A stretch of 64,000 nucleotides of DNA from Torymus aiolomorphi (taxonomy: Eukaryota > Arthropoda > Insecta > Hymenoptera > Torymidae). The position numbers were made by a program, and so were the translations under genes. The stretch lies in assembly GCA_036365515.1 (NCBI GenBank), contig CM070876.1:100750310-100814309 (forward strand), in the 5' to 3' direction. A model generated the notes under the pieces. It searched no databases and had not been told where the DNA came from. It was given only the letters and a program-made list of their open reading frames with translations. Shown here piece by piece: positions 33,468 through 43,944 of the stretch. Position 1 is the first letter of the stretch; each line of letters opens with the position of its first letter.

Positions 33468-36111
33468 TATAATTTACATAAATAAAATGAGTAACTGGAT
33501 TTCCGTATCTATTTACTGGACTTTTCTTTCTTTGAGATTTTCGCGGTATTGTTAGTCTATCTCTATTTTCGTTGTCTTCGTTATCAGATTCGTTATCGTT
33601 TACATTATTCGCATCGATTAATTCAGTTTGCTCTCCTCTACTTTCCCCGAAGGTCGCAGTAGAGTGAGAAGGATATTCAGAATCGCTGTTGTTCGTTTCA
33701 TTTAATTCTACGTTAATTTCAGTATCACTATTTTCGCTTTCTAAACAGATTAACTTTATACTATCTTCTATTACATCAACATGCCTTGCAGTAATTACTT
33801 TATTATTAACTAAGACTTTACAACCGTTTTCAACGTATCCTACTAATACACCTAGTTGTGCCTTATTATCCCACTTACTTTTCCTTAGAGCTTCCGGAAC
33901 TCTTACGAAGACTCTACTTCCGTAAATTTTTAAATTTTTCACATTTGGCTTTATCCCGAAAAATATTTCATAAGGAGTTTTATTCTCTGACGTGTTTGCA
34001 ATTGTTCGATTTTTTAAATAAGCTACCGTTTTCATTATTTCCGGCCAATATCTTCTATGAATTTTTGCTTCCTTCATTAAGCATCTACCTATATCCATTG
34101 CTGATCTATTATATCTCTCCGCTACTCCATTTAATTCGTGAACGTAGGGTGGACATGTCGATAATTCTATTCCTATTGATTTTACAAAATCGAAAATTTC
34201 GCGATTTAGATATTCTCTACCGTTATCACATTGCATCTTTTTAATTCTCTTATTAAATTTATTTTCTACTAAATTTACGAATTCAATAAAACAACTTGCA
34301 GTTTCTGACTTATTCTTAATGCACAAGATTCTAGTACATTTACTATAATCATCAATAAATGTAAGAAAATATTTTTCTCCGCCATAGCCAGTAGTACTAT
34401 GTGGACCATTTAAATCAGTGTGTATTAACTCTAGGATTTCTTTCGTTTTTGTTCGATTATTTTCAAACGGTATATTTGCCATTTTACTTTGTATGCAATT
34501 TGCACATTTCATATCTATTTGTTCCAATTTATCTGGTAAACCTTCAACTAATTTATTATTTACTATTTTATTCAAATAATTAAAATTTACATGGCCAAGT
34601 GCTCTATGCCATTTTTCTTTATCTGATAATCTTACTGAATTTACATATTTATCTTTATTTTTATTGGTTAATGCATAACTTTTCAAAGAATACAAATTAT
34701 CAATTTTATTTGCAATAGCTACTAATTCTCCCGATTTATTGTAAATTTTAGCATTACTGTCTCGTGCAGTTATTGTAGCATTTTTAGTTATTCTGGAAAA
34801 GCTTAACAAATTTTGCTTAATTCCTTCTACATAATATACATTACTCAAATCAATTTGTTTTTCATTATAATAATTTCTAACTTTAACTTTTATATTACCG
34901 ATTTTCGTCGCTTTTAAAATTTTACCGTCTGGTAATTTTACATTTACCGGATCTTTTAAAACTATATACTTCTCAAAATATTTATCGCTTTTAATAATAT
35001 GGTCTGTGGAACCACTGTCCAATAACCAATTTATTTCGTTACCTTCGCATTCTCTATTTACGCTATAACCTGTTATGACCTTTACTTCTGGGCCGCATAC
35101 TTGTGTTGACCACGTCGCGGATGATGAACCCTGCTGCTCGTCCGTTGACTTGTTTTGATTTGAACTGCGTCCGCGTCCTCTGTCTCGATTGTAGTCTCGT
35201 TGGTTTCCACGTTGTCCTCTCGATGATTGGGCACCTCTACCTCTGCCGCCTTGTTGGCCTTTCCAACAAGCCTTTTGATAATGTCCGACTTTGCCGCAAG
35301 TAAAGCACTGTCCGTTTGTCTTTGCTGAGAACGTGCTTGCATTACTCTTCTCGTCTGAATTATTTTTAACTAAATTCTTTTCTTTGATTTTTAATTTTAC
35401 GTAATCTACTGTCCTTTCTCTTTCTAGAATGACGTCGATAAAGTCACCAATATAACTGTAATTTGCTGGTAATGCTTTGATTAAGTATCGCATTTTCTCA
35501 GTTTCATCTATCTTTCCTCCGGCTGCTTTAAATTCGTTCACCGCTTTCTCAAATTCTACGAAGAATTTTTCAACATTTTCATAATTCTTTAATTTAATAT
35601 CTTCAATTTTTCCTCGGCATATTATTTGTAATGACGTGGATTTCGTCACATATAATTTATCCGAATTCGCAATCATTTCATAGGCTGATTTGCACTCACA
35701 AACATATTCTAATTGCTTATCTGAAATAGTGCTAATTAATATATTTCTTGCTTTTAAATCCTTTTTCTTCCATTCATCTGCTTTATCTGTCTCAGCCCCT
35801 TCTCTTTCGGCTTGCTCTTTGCACTCTTTATATTCTAATAGAGTCATTAAGCGAAATTTCCAACTTGTATAATTTGCACGATCAAAAATGGGAATTACTA
35901 TATCTTCGATTTTTGCTTGCTTAGCCATCCCGACTTCTTTTAATTTAATATCTTCGTACACTTTTATTACTTTATTCAGTGTAATTACTTTCTGCACTAT
36001 TTTCACAAAACGTTTTTCAGCAATCTTTTCCTCAATTATTTCTTCGCTTTCATCTTCAAAGTTATCTCGTATTCCTTCTTCTTTGGTTTTTACTTTTCCT
36101 TTAGTGTCCAT
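33412..36111 (-). CDS. Copia Gag-protease-integrase open frame
   Basis: An 899-residue open frame. The N-terminal half is a copia-type gag (NYTSWKFRL, ALPANYSYIGDFI), then one zinc knuckle CFTCGKVGHYQKAC and an RGRG-rich stretch. The protease motif is WLLDSGSTDH. The integrase zinc part is HRALGHVNFNYL...CANCIQSK. The core has HTDLNGP, FIDDYSK, CDNGREY and ELNGVAERYNR, giving the D, D, E triad. The frame is intact to 33412, but the true polyprotein leaves it near 33455, where a 1-nt shift moves the RT part to another frame. Start ATG 36111 lies about 330 bp inside the 5' LTR. Confidence 0.9.
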   Translation of the reverse strand: MDTKGKVKTKEEGIRDNFEDESEEIIEEKIAEKRFVKIVQKVITLNKVIKVYEDIKLKEVGMAKQAKIEDIVIPIFDRANYTSWKFRLMTLLEYKECKEQAEREGAETDKADEWKKKDLKARNILISTISDKQLEYVCECKSAYEMIANSDKLYVTKSTSLQIICRGKIEDIKLKNYENVEKFFVEFEKAVNEFKAAGGKIDETEKMRYLIKALPANYSYIGDFIDVILERERTVDYVKLKIKEKNLVKNNSDEKSNASTFSAKTNGQCFTCGKVGHYQKACWKGQQGGRGRGAQSSRGQRGNQRDYNRDRGRGRSSNQNKSTDEQQGSSSATWSTQVCGPEVKVITGYSVNRECEGNEINWLLDSGSTDHIIKSDKYFEKYIVLKDPVNVKLPDGKILKATKIGNIKVKVRNYYNEKQIDLSNVYYVEGIKQNLLSFSRITKNATITARDSNAKIYNKSGELVAIANKIDNLYSLKSYALTNKNKDKYVNSVRLSDKEKWHRALGHVNFNYLNKIVNNKLVEGLPDKLEQIDMKCANCIQSKMANIPFENNRTKTKEILELIHTDLNGPHSTTGYGGEKYFLTFIDDYSKCTRILCIKNKSETASCFIEFVNLVENKFNKRIKKMQCDNGREYLNREIFDFVKSIGIELSTCPPYVHELNGVAERYNRSAMDIGRCLMKEAKIHRRYWPEIMKTVAYLKNRTIANTSENKTPYEIFFGIKPNVKNLKIYGSRVFVRVPEALRKSKWDNKAQLGVLVGYVENGCKVLVNNKVITARHVDVIEDSIKLICLESENSDTEINVELNETNNSDSEYPSHSTATFGESRGEQTELIDANNVNDNESDNEDNENRDRLTIPRKSQRKKSPVNRYGNPVTHFIYVNYIDAKCTKYIRGGDKLQRI

Positions 36112-36444
36112 TTACCACATGTATAACCTCAAATTCTGCCACGTGCTCTATTCTTGCACCGTGCAGCGTGCTTCATACAAGAAATCTAATCTGCTCGCAT
36201 CGGCTTGAATTATTCATAAATTTTTCAAAATTCTTTCTTCTATCACTTATAGACATATTCTATTATTTATTCACACTTGTATTTTTCTTACTTTTGCACT
36301 TTTCCTTCAATATTTTTCACAGTTAATTTTTCGCGAGCCATGTGCTTTTTTCTTGCTACGGCAAGGCTGCCCCAATACTCGCCGAGGCTTGTATTGAGTC
36401 AGAGTCTGTTTTCTTTTTTACTTACCAACCAGGCTCTGCCACCA

Positions 36445-36775
36445 TGTTGAGGTTGGATAATTAATAGTGTTGAGGTTTGTGGTAAATTAAGAAACCATTA
36501 TTTAATAGAGAGAGATAAATATAGAGTTTATTGAGGTGGCAAAAAATGCCAGTCGGCACGTCCGATTTACATTGCAGTTGAACAGCGAGAGAGTAAGAAA
36601 CATTCTAAGTGCGCTACACTGTTCTCACGTCTCACGCAACTCTCATACAGACATGCTGGAGTGGGGAGACACTCATGTGTGTGTTTCGACCGCCGTCGCT
36701 TGGCAGACGCGCATACCATTGTACCTATCCTCGCGTACAGCGCGCTGCATGTTGAAACATTCACATATTCCAACA
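36445..36775 (-). repeat. Copia 5' LTR
   Basis: 331 bp partner of 31514-31844. The element's promoter should lie here because coding is on the minus strand. Confidence 0.92.
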
Positions 36776-37077
36776 ATATTTTTTTAAAAAACATGGCTAG
36801 CATGCTCTCCGTACATGTAAAAACTGCACTCAGAAATTGTTTTTTTGCACGATTCTTTTTTGAAATTTTAGAAATCACCTTTGTGCATTTTGATCATATT
36901 TTTGATGAGCAAAGTATTTTGTACTTTAAGTATGTAACAATAAATGAAACAAGTTATGAAAAAGGCTCAATCATTATTGCAAAAACAAAAGAAAACGAAC
37001 TCCCAATATCTGGTAAAATAAAAAATATTTTTCGGCACAGCAGTAGGAGTAAAGCAAAAAATGTCATGAAAATTTAG
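36776..37077 (+). other. Host repeat remainder and an open protein-like fragment
   Basis: After the copia target duplication, the dispersed repeat continues to about 36890. From 36885 to 37077 a plus frame reads TFVHFDHIFDEQSILYFKYV, ETSYEKGSIIIAKTKEN and LPISGKIKNIF. This looks like part of a real domain rather than random AT-rich text, but no family can be named with confidence. Confidence 0.3.
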
Positions 37078-37196
37078 TTTCTGCTGCTTAAATAGTGATT
37101 GGCTGGATCTTCGGGGCTGGCGTAGCCGACCCTCGGATCCAGTGATAACTGTTTAATTGTTTAATTAGCAGAAACTAAATTTTCCAACATTTTTTA
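37054..37196. mobile_element. ~140 bp MITE-like foldback
   Basis: AAATTTAGTTTCTGCT near 37070-37087 pairs with AGCAGAAACTAAATTT at 37167-37183, and AAAAAATGT with ACATTTTTT outside. The GC-rich middle has GATCTTCGGGG/CCCTCGGATC-like pairing. Confidence 0.7.
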
Positions 37197-37242
37197 ATTT
37201 ATGCCTCGTGTGCGTGAATATGCATTTTGCAAAATAACCACA

Positions 37243-38220
37243 ATGTATGCGATATATATCGTCGCGCGGTACGAAGAAAAGTCAACATTGAAGTTACCCA
37301 GACGAAGAAAAGCCAGTTTGCGTGGTCCCTGGACGAAAAATCCCAACCGACAACATTTCGCGCGAGAAAAAAATTCAGCTCTGTTAGCGAAAAACGTTTA
37401 CGTACGCGTATTGATAAATAATGTTGTATTGTGCTTGTAAATTTTAATTATCATAATGAAATTTCTCTTAATAGAATTAATAAGCGGTACTAAGAATCTT
37501 CAATCAAAGTACTGGCAGTAGTTCCTGGTTTGTCAGTGGCTTCAAAAATATGTCAAAAGCACTGCAACGCCGTTCATGAATTATAGTGTACTCGCAATCG
37601 CTGGTTTATTGCGCTTTCGGATATATCCGAAAAAAGAGCAACGGCTCCGAACTGCAAACGTGCAGCGCAGCCTTCCAAGCATTTGTCCCAGTTTTGCCAC
37701 CGGCCGGGGCTACTGCATTCCTAAGAGTTTTTCTGTGTAAGCAGCACAATAAATGTACAATTACGCACTATCATTCATGAATGACTTGCAGTGCTTTTGA
37801 GAAATGTTCCAAGACAATGATAAAAAACTGGAATTATATCGGTACACTGATTCGAGATTCCATAGAACCGCTTATTAATATGGTATTAATAGTATAATTC
37901 TATTGTAATAATTAAAATTTACAAGCATATTAATATACAGCTTTATTTATCAATACGCTTATGTAAAAGTATTTTACCCAACAGGATTGGATTTTTTTCT
38001 CGCGCAAAATGTCGTCAGTTGACATTTTTCTCACAGGGACGGCGCAAACTGGCTTTTCTTCGCCTGGGAAAAGTCAAACTGTATTTTCTTCGTCTGGAAG
38101 GGCGCCAACCGATTTTTTTCCCAGCAAAGCCGTTTGTTACGCCTTAGACGCGTTTGTGGCTTTTCTTCGCCTGCAAGTTCAAAGTTGGCTTTTTTCGTAC
38201 GGCGCGACAATATGCGTATA
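37243..38220. mobile_element. ~1 kb foldback with GAAGAAAAGCCA repeats in its arms
   Basis: GTCGCGCGGTACGAAGAAAAG on the left pairs with GTCGCGCCGTACGAAAAAAG read inward on the right. ACGAAGAAAAGCCAGTTTGCG recurs once on the left and in several variants on the right. CGCGAGAAAAAAAT and GTATTGATAAATAA pair further in. A second foldback (about 37490-37860: AAAGCACTGCAA, TTCATGAAT) fills the centre. Noncoding; frames here mirror the repeats. Confidence 0.65.
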
Positions 38221-39199
38221 AATAGCATGATATTTGGTTTTTATGAAATTAAATTTAAATTTTGCTGGGGACTACATATTTTCTTTACAGGAAAAGATTT
38301 TGTAACTCAAATGCTATAGTGTAGGTTATTTAATGAAAAAATTATCGAATTTCATGAAATGTCGAGGAAAAATGATTTCTCTTCATAAGTACCTACGTTA
38401 AAACTTGAATTTTCACAAATTTTTTTCTCGGTAGTTCACCTGGTGATCCTACTTGAGAAAAATACAAAAAAAAAAGTTAAAATACGTACTTTCAGTAGAT
38501 ATTTTCCTTTTTTCTTATTTATCGATTTCGCTAATTCGCTGGAGCCACCTTAAATATCTTCATAGTTTATAAACCGATATTTCCGCTGAATGAACTCATG
38601 CAATAAATACGCGAGCTCTATGTTTTCATGAAATTTAAAAGCTATTGATTAGGTTTACTCCAGTTATCGTGTATTAAAAGAAATCGACTTCTTTTACAAA
38701 TTATTTTTTTCTCCGTAAATAATTTAAAAAAAAACAGCTGAGAATTTAACAGATTATAACTCTATACGACCAGAAGATTTTGGATATTTTTATTTATAAA
38801 GATAAATTAATGGATTTTCAAAATAAAAGAAATTATCTTTTCAGATTTTGGACTTAAATAAAATTTGTTCCATAAATATAATAGCTTAGATGTTAATAAT
38901 TTAGCAAGCTAGCCCAAATAAATTATGATTATATGGGAATTGCTTACTGAGAAAAGGTTAATTTTACCAGTTCCGCCAGATTGAACACGCGAGATCAATT
39001 TTCCTCAGTTCACTTTCTCTCTTGCGCGCTGGAACGTAAGATAAAATGCATAGCGGCTACCCTCGTAGAAAGTAGCCCAACCAAAATGGTTTAACTGCAA
39101 CAGTTGGCTAATCTTTTTGCCCAACGAAAAACAAAAATATTGACGAACGGTTGGCCAGTGGATGGTGAACTATTGATAATTAAAAGCATCAAATGCGTG
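38221..39199. other. AT-rich spacer
   Basis: No gene or clear element was recognised. AACGGTTGGCCA near 39148 recurs at 40520, so it may belong to the flank of the 90 bp array. Confidence 0.4.
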
Positions 39200-40400
39200 A
39201 ACTAGGTCTTTGAGGTGGCCGATGATGGACTCTAGATGGTGCGCTCCGTATTTTTATGCTTTAAAATATCAGGGTGAATCTAATACCTGGCCCAGGTGTT
39301 CGGGGTAGCCGATGACGATGTCTAAGTGGTGTACACTCCGTAGTTTTTTGCATCTAGGTGTCGGAATGCATCCCATGTGTGGTCTAAGTGGTCTGGGTAG
39401 CCGATGACGGAGTCTAGGTACTACGCACCGTAGGTTTGTGGCTTTAGGTATTGGAACTTATCGAATGCGTTGTCTAGGTGTTCCCGGTGACCGATTACGG
39501 AGCCTAGGTTGTGCGTTCGGTAGGTTTTTGGCTGTAGGTGTTGGATCTCATCGAATGCGTCGACTAGGTATTCGGGGTAGCCAATGACGATGTTTAGATG
39601 GTGCGCTCCGTAGTTTTTTGCATCTAGGTGTCGGAACACATCGAATGCGTGGTCTAGGTTTTTGGGGTAGCCAATTACGGAGTCTAGGTGGTGTGCACCG
39701 TAGGTTCCTGGCTGTAGATATTGAATCTTATCGAATACGAGGTCCAGGTGTTCGGGGTATCCGAAAACGATGTCTAGGTGGTGCGCTCCGTACTTTTGTG
39801 TATCTAGGTGTTGGATCATATTGATTGCGTGGTCTAGATCTTTGGGAGAGCTGATCGTGATGTTTAAGTGGTGCGCTCCATAGTTTTTTGGCTGCAGGTG
39901 TTGGAACGCATCGCAAACGTTGGGGACGAGGACAAATACGGAGCGCATTACCTAGACTACGGATGGAATGCATTCCGACATGTAGACGCAAAAAACTACA
40001 GAGCGCACAACCTAGACATCGTCATCGGCTATCCCGAATACCGGGGCCAGGTATTCGATGAGATCTAATACATAGAGCCAAGAACCTACGGTGCGCACCA
40101 GCTAGACTTGGTATTCGGCTAGCTCAAAGACCTAGACCACGCATTCGATGTGTTCCAACACCTAGATGCAGAAAACTACGGAGCGCACCACCTAGACATC
40201 GTCATCGGCTACCCCGTACACCTAGACGACGCATGGAATGAATTCCGATACCTAGATGCAAAAAACTACGGAGCGCACTACCTAGACTCCGTAATCGGTC
40301 ACCCTGAACACCTAGGCGACGCATTCGATGAAATCCAACACCTACAGCCAAAAACCTTCGGTGCGCACCACCTAGACTCCGTCATCAGCCACCATTTACG
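39200..40400. repeat. Head-to-head array of a 90 bp repeat encoding a 30-residue peptide repeat
   Basis: About eight units on the minus strand (39200-39930) face about five on the plus strand (39935-40400). Unit marks (GTGCGCTCCGTA, TCTAGGTG, GATGACG and complements) return every 90 bases. Two unit types alternate, one reading HLDAKNYGAHHLDIVIGYP and one HLQPKTYGAHHLDSVIG, so the higher-order period is 180 bp. The minus frame 39421-39948 stays open for 175 residues; the plus side has a few stops. With 90 divisible by three, an open frame can persist without selection, so coding is possible but unproven. Confidence 0.8.
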
Positions 40401-40687
40401 AAGCTAATGAGCCATTTATTTATATCAAGAAATCACTTTTCTTATTATATAGCATTCATTGGTCAACCGCAAGGTTTATTCCGTGATGAAATAAGCGGTA
40501 ATTATTACAAACATTTGGTTAAACGGTTGGCCAAACGTTTGCGTTTTGGTGAACGGATAGTGAACGATTAGTTACCATTTCTACCACGGGTATCCTTATT
40601 TTAATAGGGAAATTTTTAGATGAAACTTATAGATTTGGAATATAAGACTTTGACTCTTTCTTTATACCACCTCCGAATTTCGACTGT

Positions 40688-41410
40688 TAATATTAAAGTT
40701 GTATTGGCCGTATGGTCCTATTGAAAAGTTAGTTATTCAAATTAAAACTGCGATAAATAATTATGTAAAGCAATTAATCAATGTTTAGTTCTCGCGATTA
40801 ATGTATTAATGCAACTGGATTATTAGAAGCTTTTGTTCGAATCTTCATTCGAGGGAAGGTTGCGGGTCGGATGGAGCCAGAGAGAACAAGCAACTGTGAG
40901 ATAAATTCACTTTATTGAACCTTAAACGTACGAACTTACAACTAAATACAAACTTGTTGAACAATTGGTGGCAGCGATCCGCTGCCTGGAGAAACCCCGA
41001 AGGAACTGAACTGAGTCCTCGGTCCGCTCCCGCTTATATAGCAACGTTCCGCGTTTCCCGAGAAAGGAGGAACGCGCGCATCTCGACGAAGATGGCCGAC
41101 GATCGCCTTTTTTGCGGCCGACTCGCGGGAGCGCGATCGTAGCGTACGCAAGAGAATGCCACGCGATGGCAGTGATGTCGTTCTGGCGCGAACAGCTTTA
41201 AAAATAAAAAATCAAAGCAAAATTGTAAACTCGGCACTATTTTGCTTTCATTTTTTATTTTTAAAGCTTATAATATTCCAATTGCATCAATACATTGATC
41301 GCGAGAACTAAAAATTGATCAATTCCTTTACATATTTATTTATCGCAGTTTTAACGTGAAAAACTAACTTTTGAATGGGACCTTACAGCCGTAATACTAC
41401 CGTAATTATT
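40688..41410. mobile_element. Foldback with a GC-rich, LTR-like insert
   Basis: Arms 40688-40835 and 41263-41410 are inverse copies (AAAGTTAGT, AAAACTGCGATAAATAA, TTTAGTTCTCGCGAT). The insert 40836-41190 is GC-rich, has TATATAA (minus, near 41036) and AATAAA (minus, near 40912), and TTGGTGGCAGCG near 40969. It resembles an LTR fragment of a retroelement on the minus strand. 41193-41268 is a hairpin around TTTAAAAATAAAAAAT. Confidence 0.5.
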
Positions 41411-41620
41411 AAGGCTACAGTGATTTTTCGAAAAATAAAAGTTTATCTCGGCTTCTAAATAACGTAGAATAATGGTTGTGATCTTAAAATTCGCAGAAAA
41501 ATATCACCAATTAAATTATTGAGGTTACGAATTAACTTAATAATATTTAGGGTGGGATAATGTAAAAGTTGTCTAAGCTTTAAGCACCATTGCTCGTAAT
41601 CGTACGTGATAGTACAACTC

Positions 41621-42317
41621 TTAAGGGGGTTCATCCGATTTTAAAATGGGTTCACTATTTAAAGTTTATGTCATAAGTTATTAAAATATTGTAATGTAAG
41701 TTCACATAGGTACGAAAGGCAAATACTTTCTGAACCGAAAAAAACTATTGTGATAAAAAATTGTTAATCGAACAGGTAGATATTGTTCAATAAGTAAAAA
41801 AGTTACTTTCGCTATTTTCCAACTTTTTATTTTTCATTCGATTTTAATGTTTAACGTCTCATCTTACTCCTGAAACATTTGTCTACGACCCATCCAGGCT
41901 TATATTATGAAATAATTAATATATGCGAAGCAACATGTAATTGTTTACAGTTTAAGCACAGAAACTTCAAGTTTATACTGTATTGTACTGAAAAAAATTA
42001 CATGTTGCTTTGTATATATTAATTATTTCATAATATATGCCTGGATGGACCTTAGACAAATGTTTAAGGAGTAAAATGACATGTTAAAAATTAAAATCTA
42101 ATGAAAAATAAAAAGTTGGCAAATAGCGAAAATAATTTTTTTACTTATTGAAAAATATCTACGTGTTCGATTAACAATTTTTTATCACAATAGTTTTTTT
42201 CGGTGCAGAAAATATTTGCCTTTTATATCTGAGTGAACTTACATTATTATATTTTAATAATTAATGACATAAAAATGAAATAATGAACCCATTTTAAAAT
42301 CGCATGAACCCCCTTAA
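41621..42317. mobile_element. TTAA-flanked foldback, family B (GGGGGTTCATCCG ends)
   Basis: TTAA at 41621-41624 and 42314-42317. Ends GGGGGTTCATCCGATTTTAA and TTTTAAAATCGCATGAACCC; the whole is a near-perfect palindrome with centre near 41970. Noncoding. Same end family as 12248-12811. Confidence 0.88.
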
Positions 42318-43944
42318 GAAGTAAAATGAACGACTATGTAGAAATTATTTTTTAAGTACCTTTTTAAACAATAATAGAGTTTTTCTAAAAACAAATAAAT
42401 CTTTCGGGCTGAAATTTTAATCACTGATTAAGGATAGTAAATAATTTATTTTAAGCTACATTTGAATACTTTCAACAGATAATTTTGTAAATCTTTTTAA
42501 TACCTATCAGCTGATATTTTAAGAGAGTTTAAAACCCAGTTTTTTGGTATTCTTTAATTATTTAAACAATGATACCCAACTTTTTAGCTGTTTCAAGCAT
42601 TTTTAACTTATTCCTAACGTGCTTCCGAAGAACTTCCCACAAAGAAACTGCCTCTTAACATTTTTTCTCAAAAAAAAAAAATAATTCGACTGGACTAAAT
42701 ATGTACGTCATTATATTTTCTACAAATTCTCATGTTATTCTTTTAATTCAAAATAAATAACCTATTTTATTTGGCCCATTGAAAATATTTCTAATTTAAT
42801 ATACTATAACTAGTCAGTTACGAAAAGACGAATCGTATTTGTACCAATAATGTGAAGCGCAGAACAGTACATATTAATGATTTCGCCTGTAAGAATAAAG
42901 TTTATAATTTGGTAACGCATGTATCCACATAACATTTCTTCCTTCAGCACTGACAATTTAAATGAAACTTATTTATTGTCCTCCATTTACGACAAAATAT
43001 ACAGATAAACTCTTCCAATCTAAAGCTTAATTCAAGCCAGAAGTTAGTTGTAAACGGACCTCCTTTATCTCTAATAAGTATGAATCAACCAAGTGAGCCA
43101 GTTGACCCGATAATTAAAAAGTCATCGAATAAGTATATTTTTTAATTTAAAGGATTCCAGAGCATCAGTTAAAGAAAATACACATTTACAAGTTTGATAG
43201 ATTCAAGGTATTCAATAAAATTATTGAAATTAATAAATAAAAATTATGTTTGATGGATTTTATGAAACTTAGGTTTTAAATCAACTTACCTCTGGTTAAA
43301 ATGGATTAAAATTCCTTAATGGTTTGGAAAAGTCCGGTACCAAACTTTGGAAAGATTCAGAATAGAAAAGAAACGAACAAAAAATGTTTCTAATTTTTTT
43401 TTCTGAACCTTTCCAGATTTTGAAACCAGACCTTTTTGTTAATAATCCTTACGACAGTTTAACCAGGGGCTTCAGAAATGCTATGCAAGAAATTCATCAT
43501 CAGTCTACACATGATTGTATTATATTTCGTACATATTGTTGATGCTATTCTTGTCATTTAAAATAAATAAGCTATTTTTATTTGATATGCCTAATATTAA
43601 AATTCTATAAAACAGTAATTCATCACTAAAACAATAATGGTACTTGTACAGAACTATAATGTGAAGCGCACACAGTATATACTGTACATTTGACTTATGT
43701 TCCTATATGTTGAACAAAATGTAGAGACAAACACTCTTGCCCGTTAAAGCTTAATCTAAGTGGGCACCAGAAGTTATAGTCTGTTGTTAGCGTCACTCAT
43801 TAGCTTTCAAATTTCATTTGCAGATTTTACACTAACACAGCACAGATTATAAAATTACTTTTCACTGTAATTATATAGTAGACATCGCAAGTGCACTTGA
43901 TTGTTGATTTTACGCAACGTCCTTCATGTTCCTAATATTTTCTT
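42318..43944. repeat. AT-rich spacer with a diverged ~780 bp tandem duplication
   Basis: AATAATGTGAAGCGCA near 42848 and ATAATGTGAAGCGCAC near 43655, AAAATAAATAACCTATTTTATTTG near 42750 and its variant near 43560, and TAAAGCTTAAT at 43021 and 43745 occur in the same order. No gene was recognised in either copy. Confidence 0.45.

Larger units (their letters stand above)
31514..36775 (-). mobile_element. Copia-type LTR retrotransposon, near complete
   Basis: 5262 bp with two 331 bp LTRs (31514-31844 and 36445-36775), TGTTGAGG...TTCCAACA ends, and target duplication ATATT on both sides. Coding runs on the minus strand. Just inside the 5' LTR, TGGTGGCAGAGCC resembles a primer site for the initiator-Met tRNA 3' end. 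A purine tract AATTGAAGGAGG precedes the 3' LTR. The two LTRs differ at roughly ten sites, so the insertion is fairly old. Order gag-PR-IN-RT-RH marks Ty1/copia. Confidence 0.93.
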
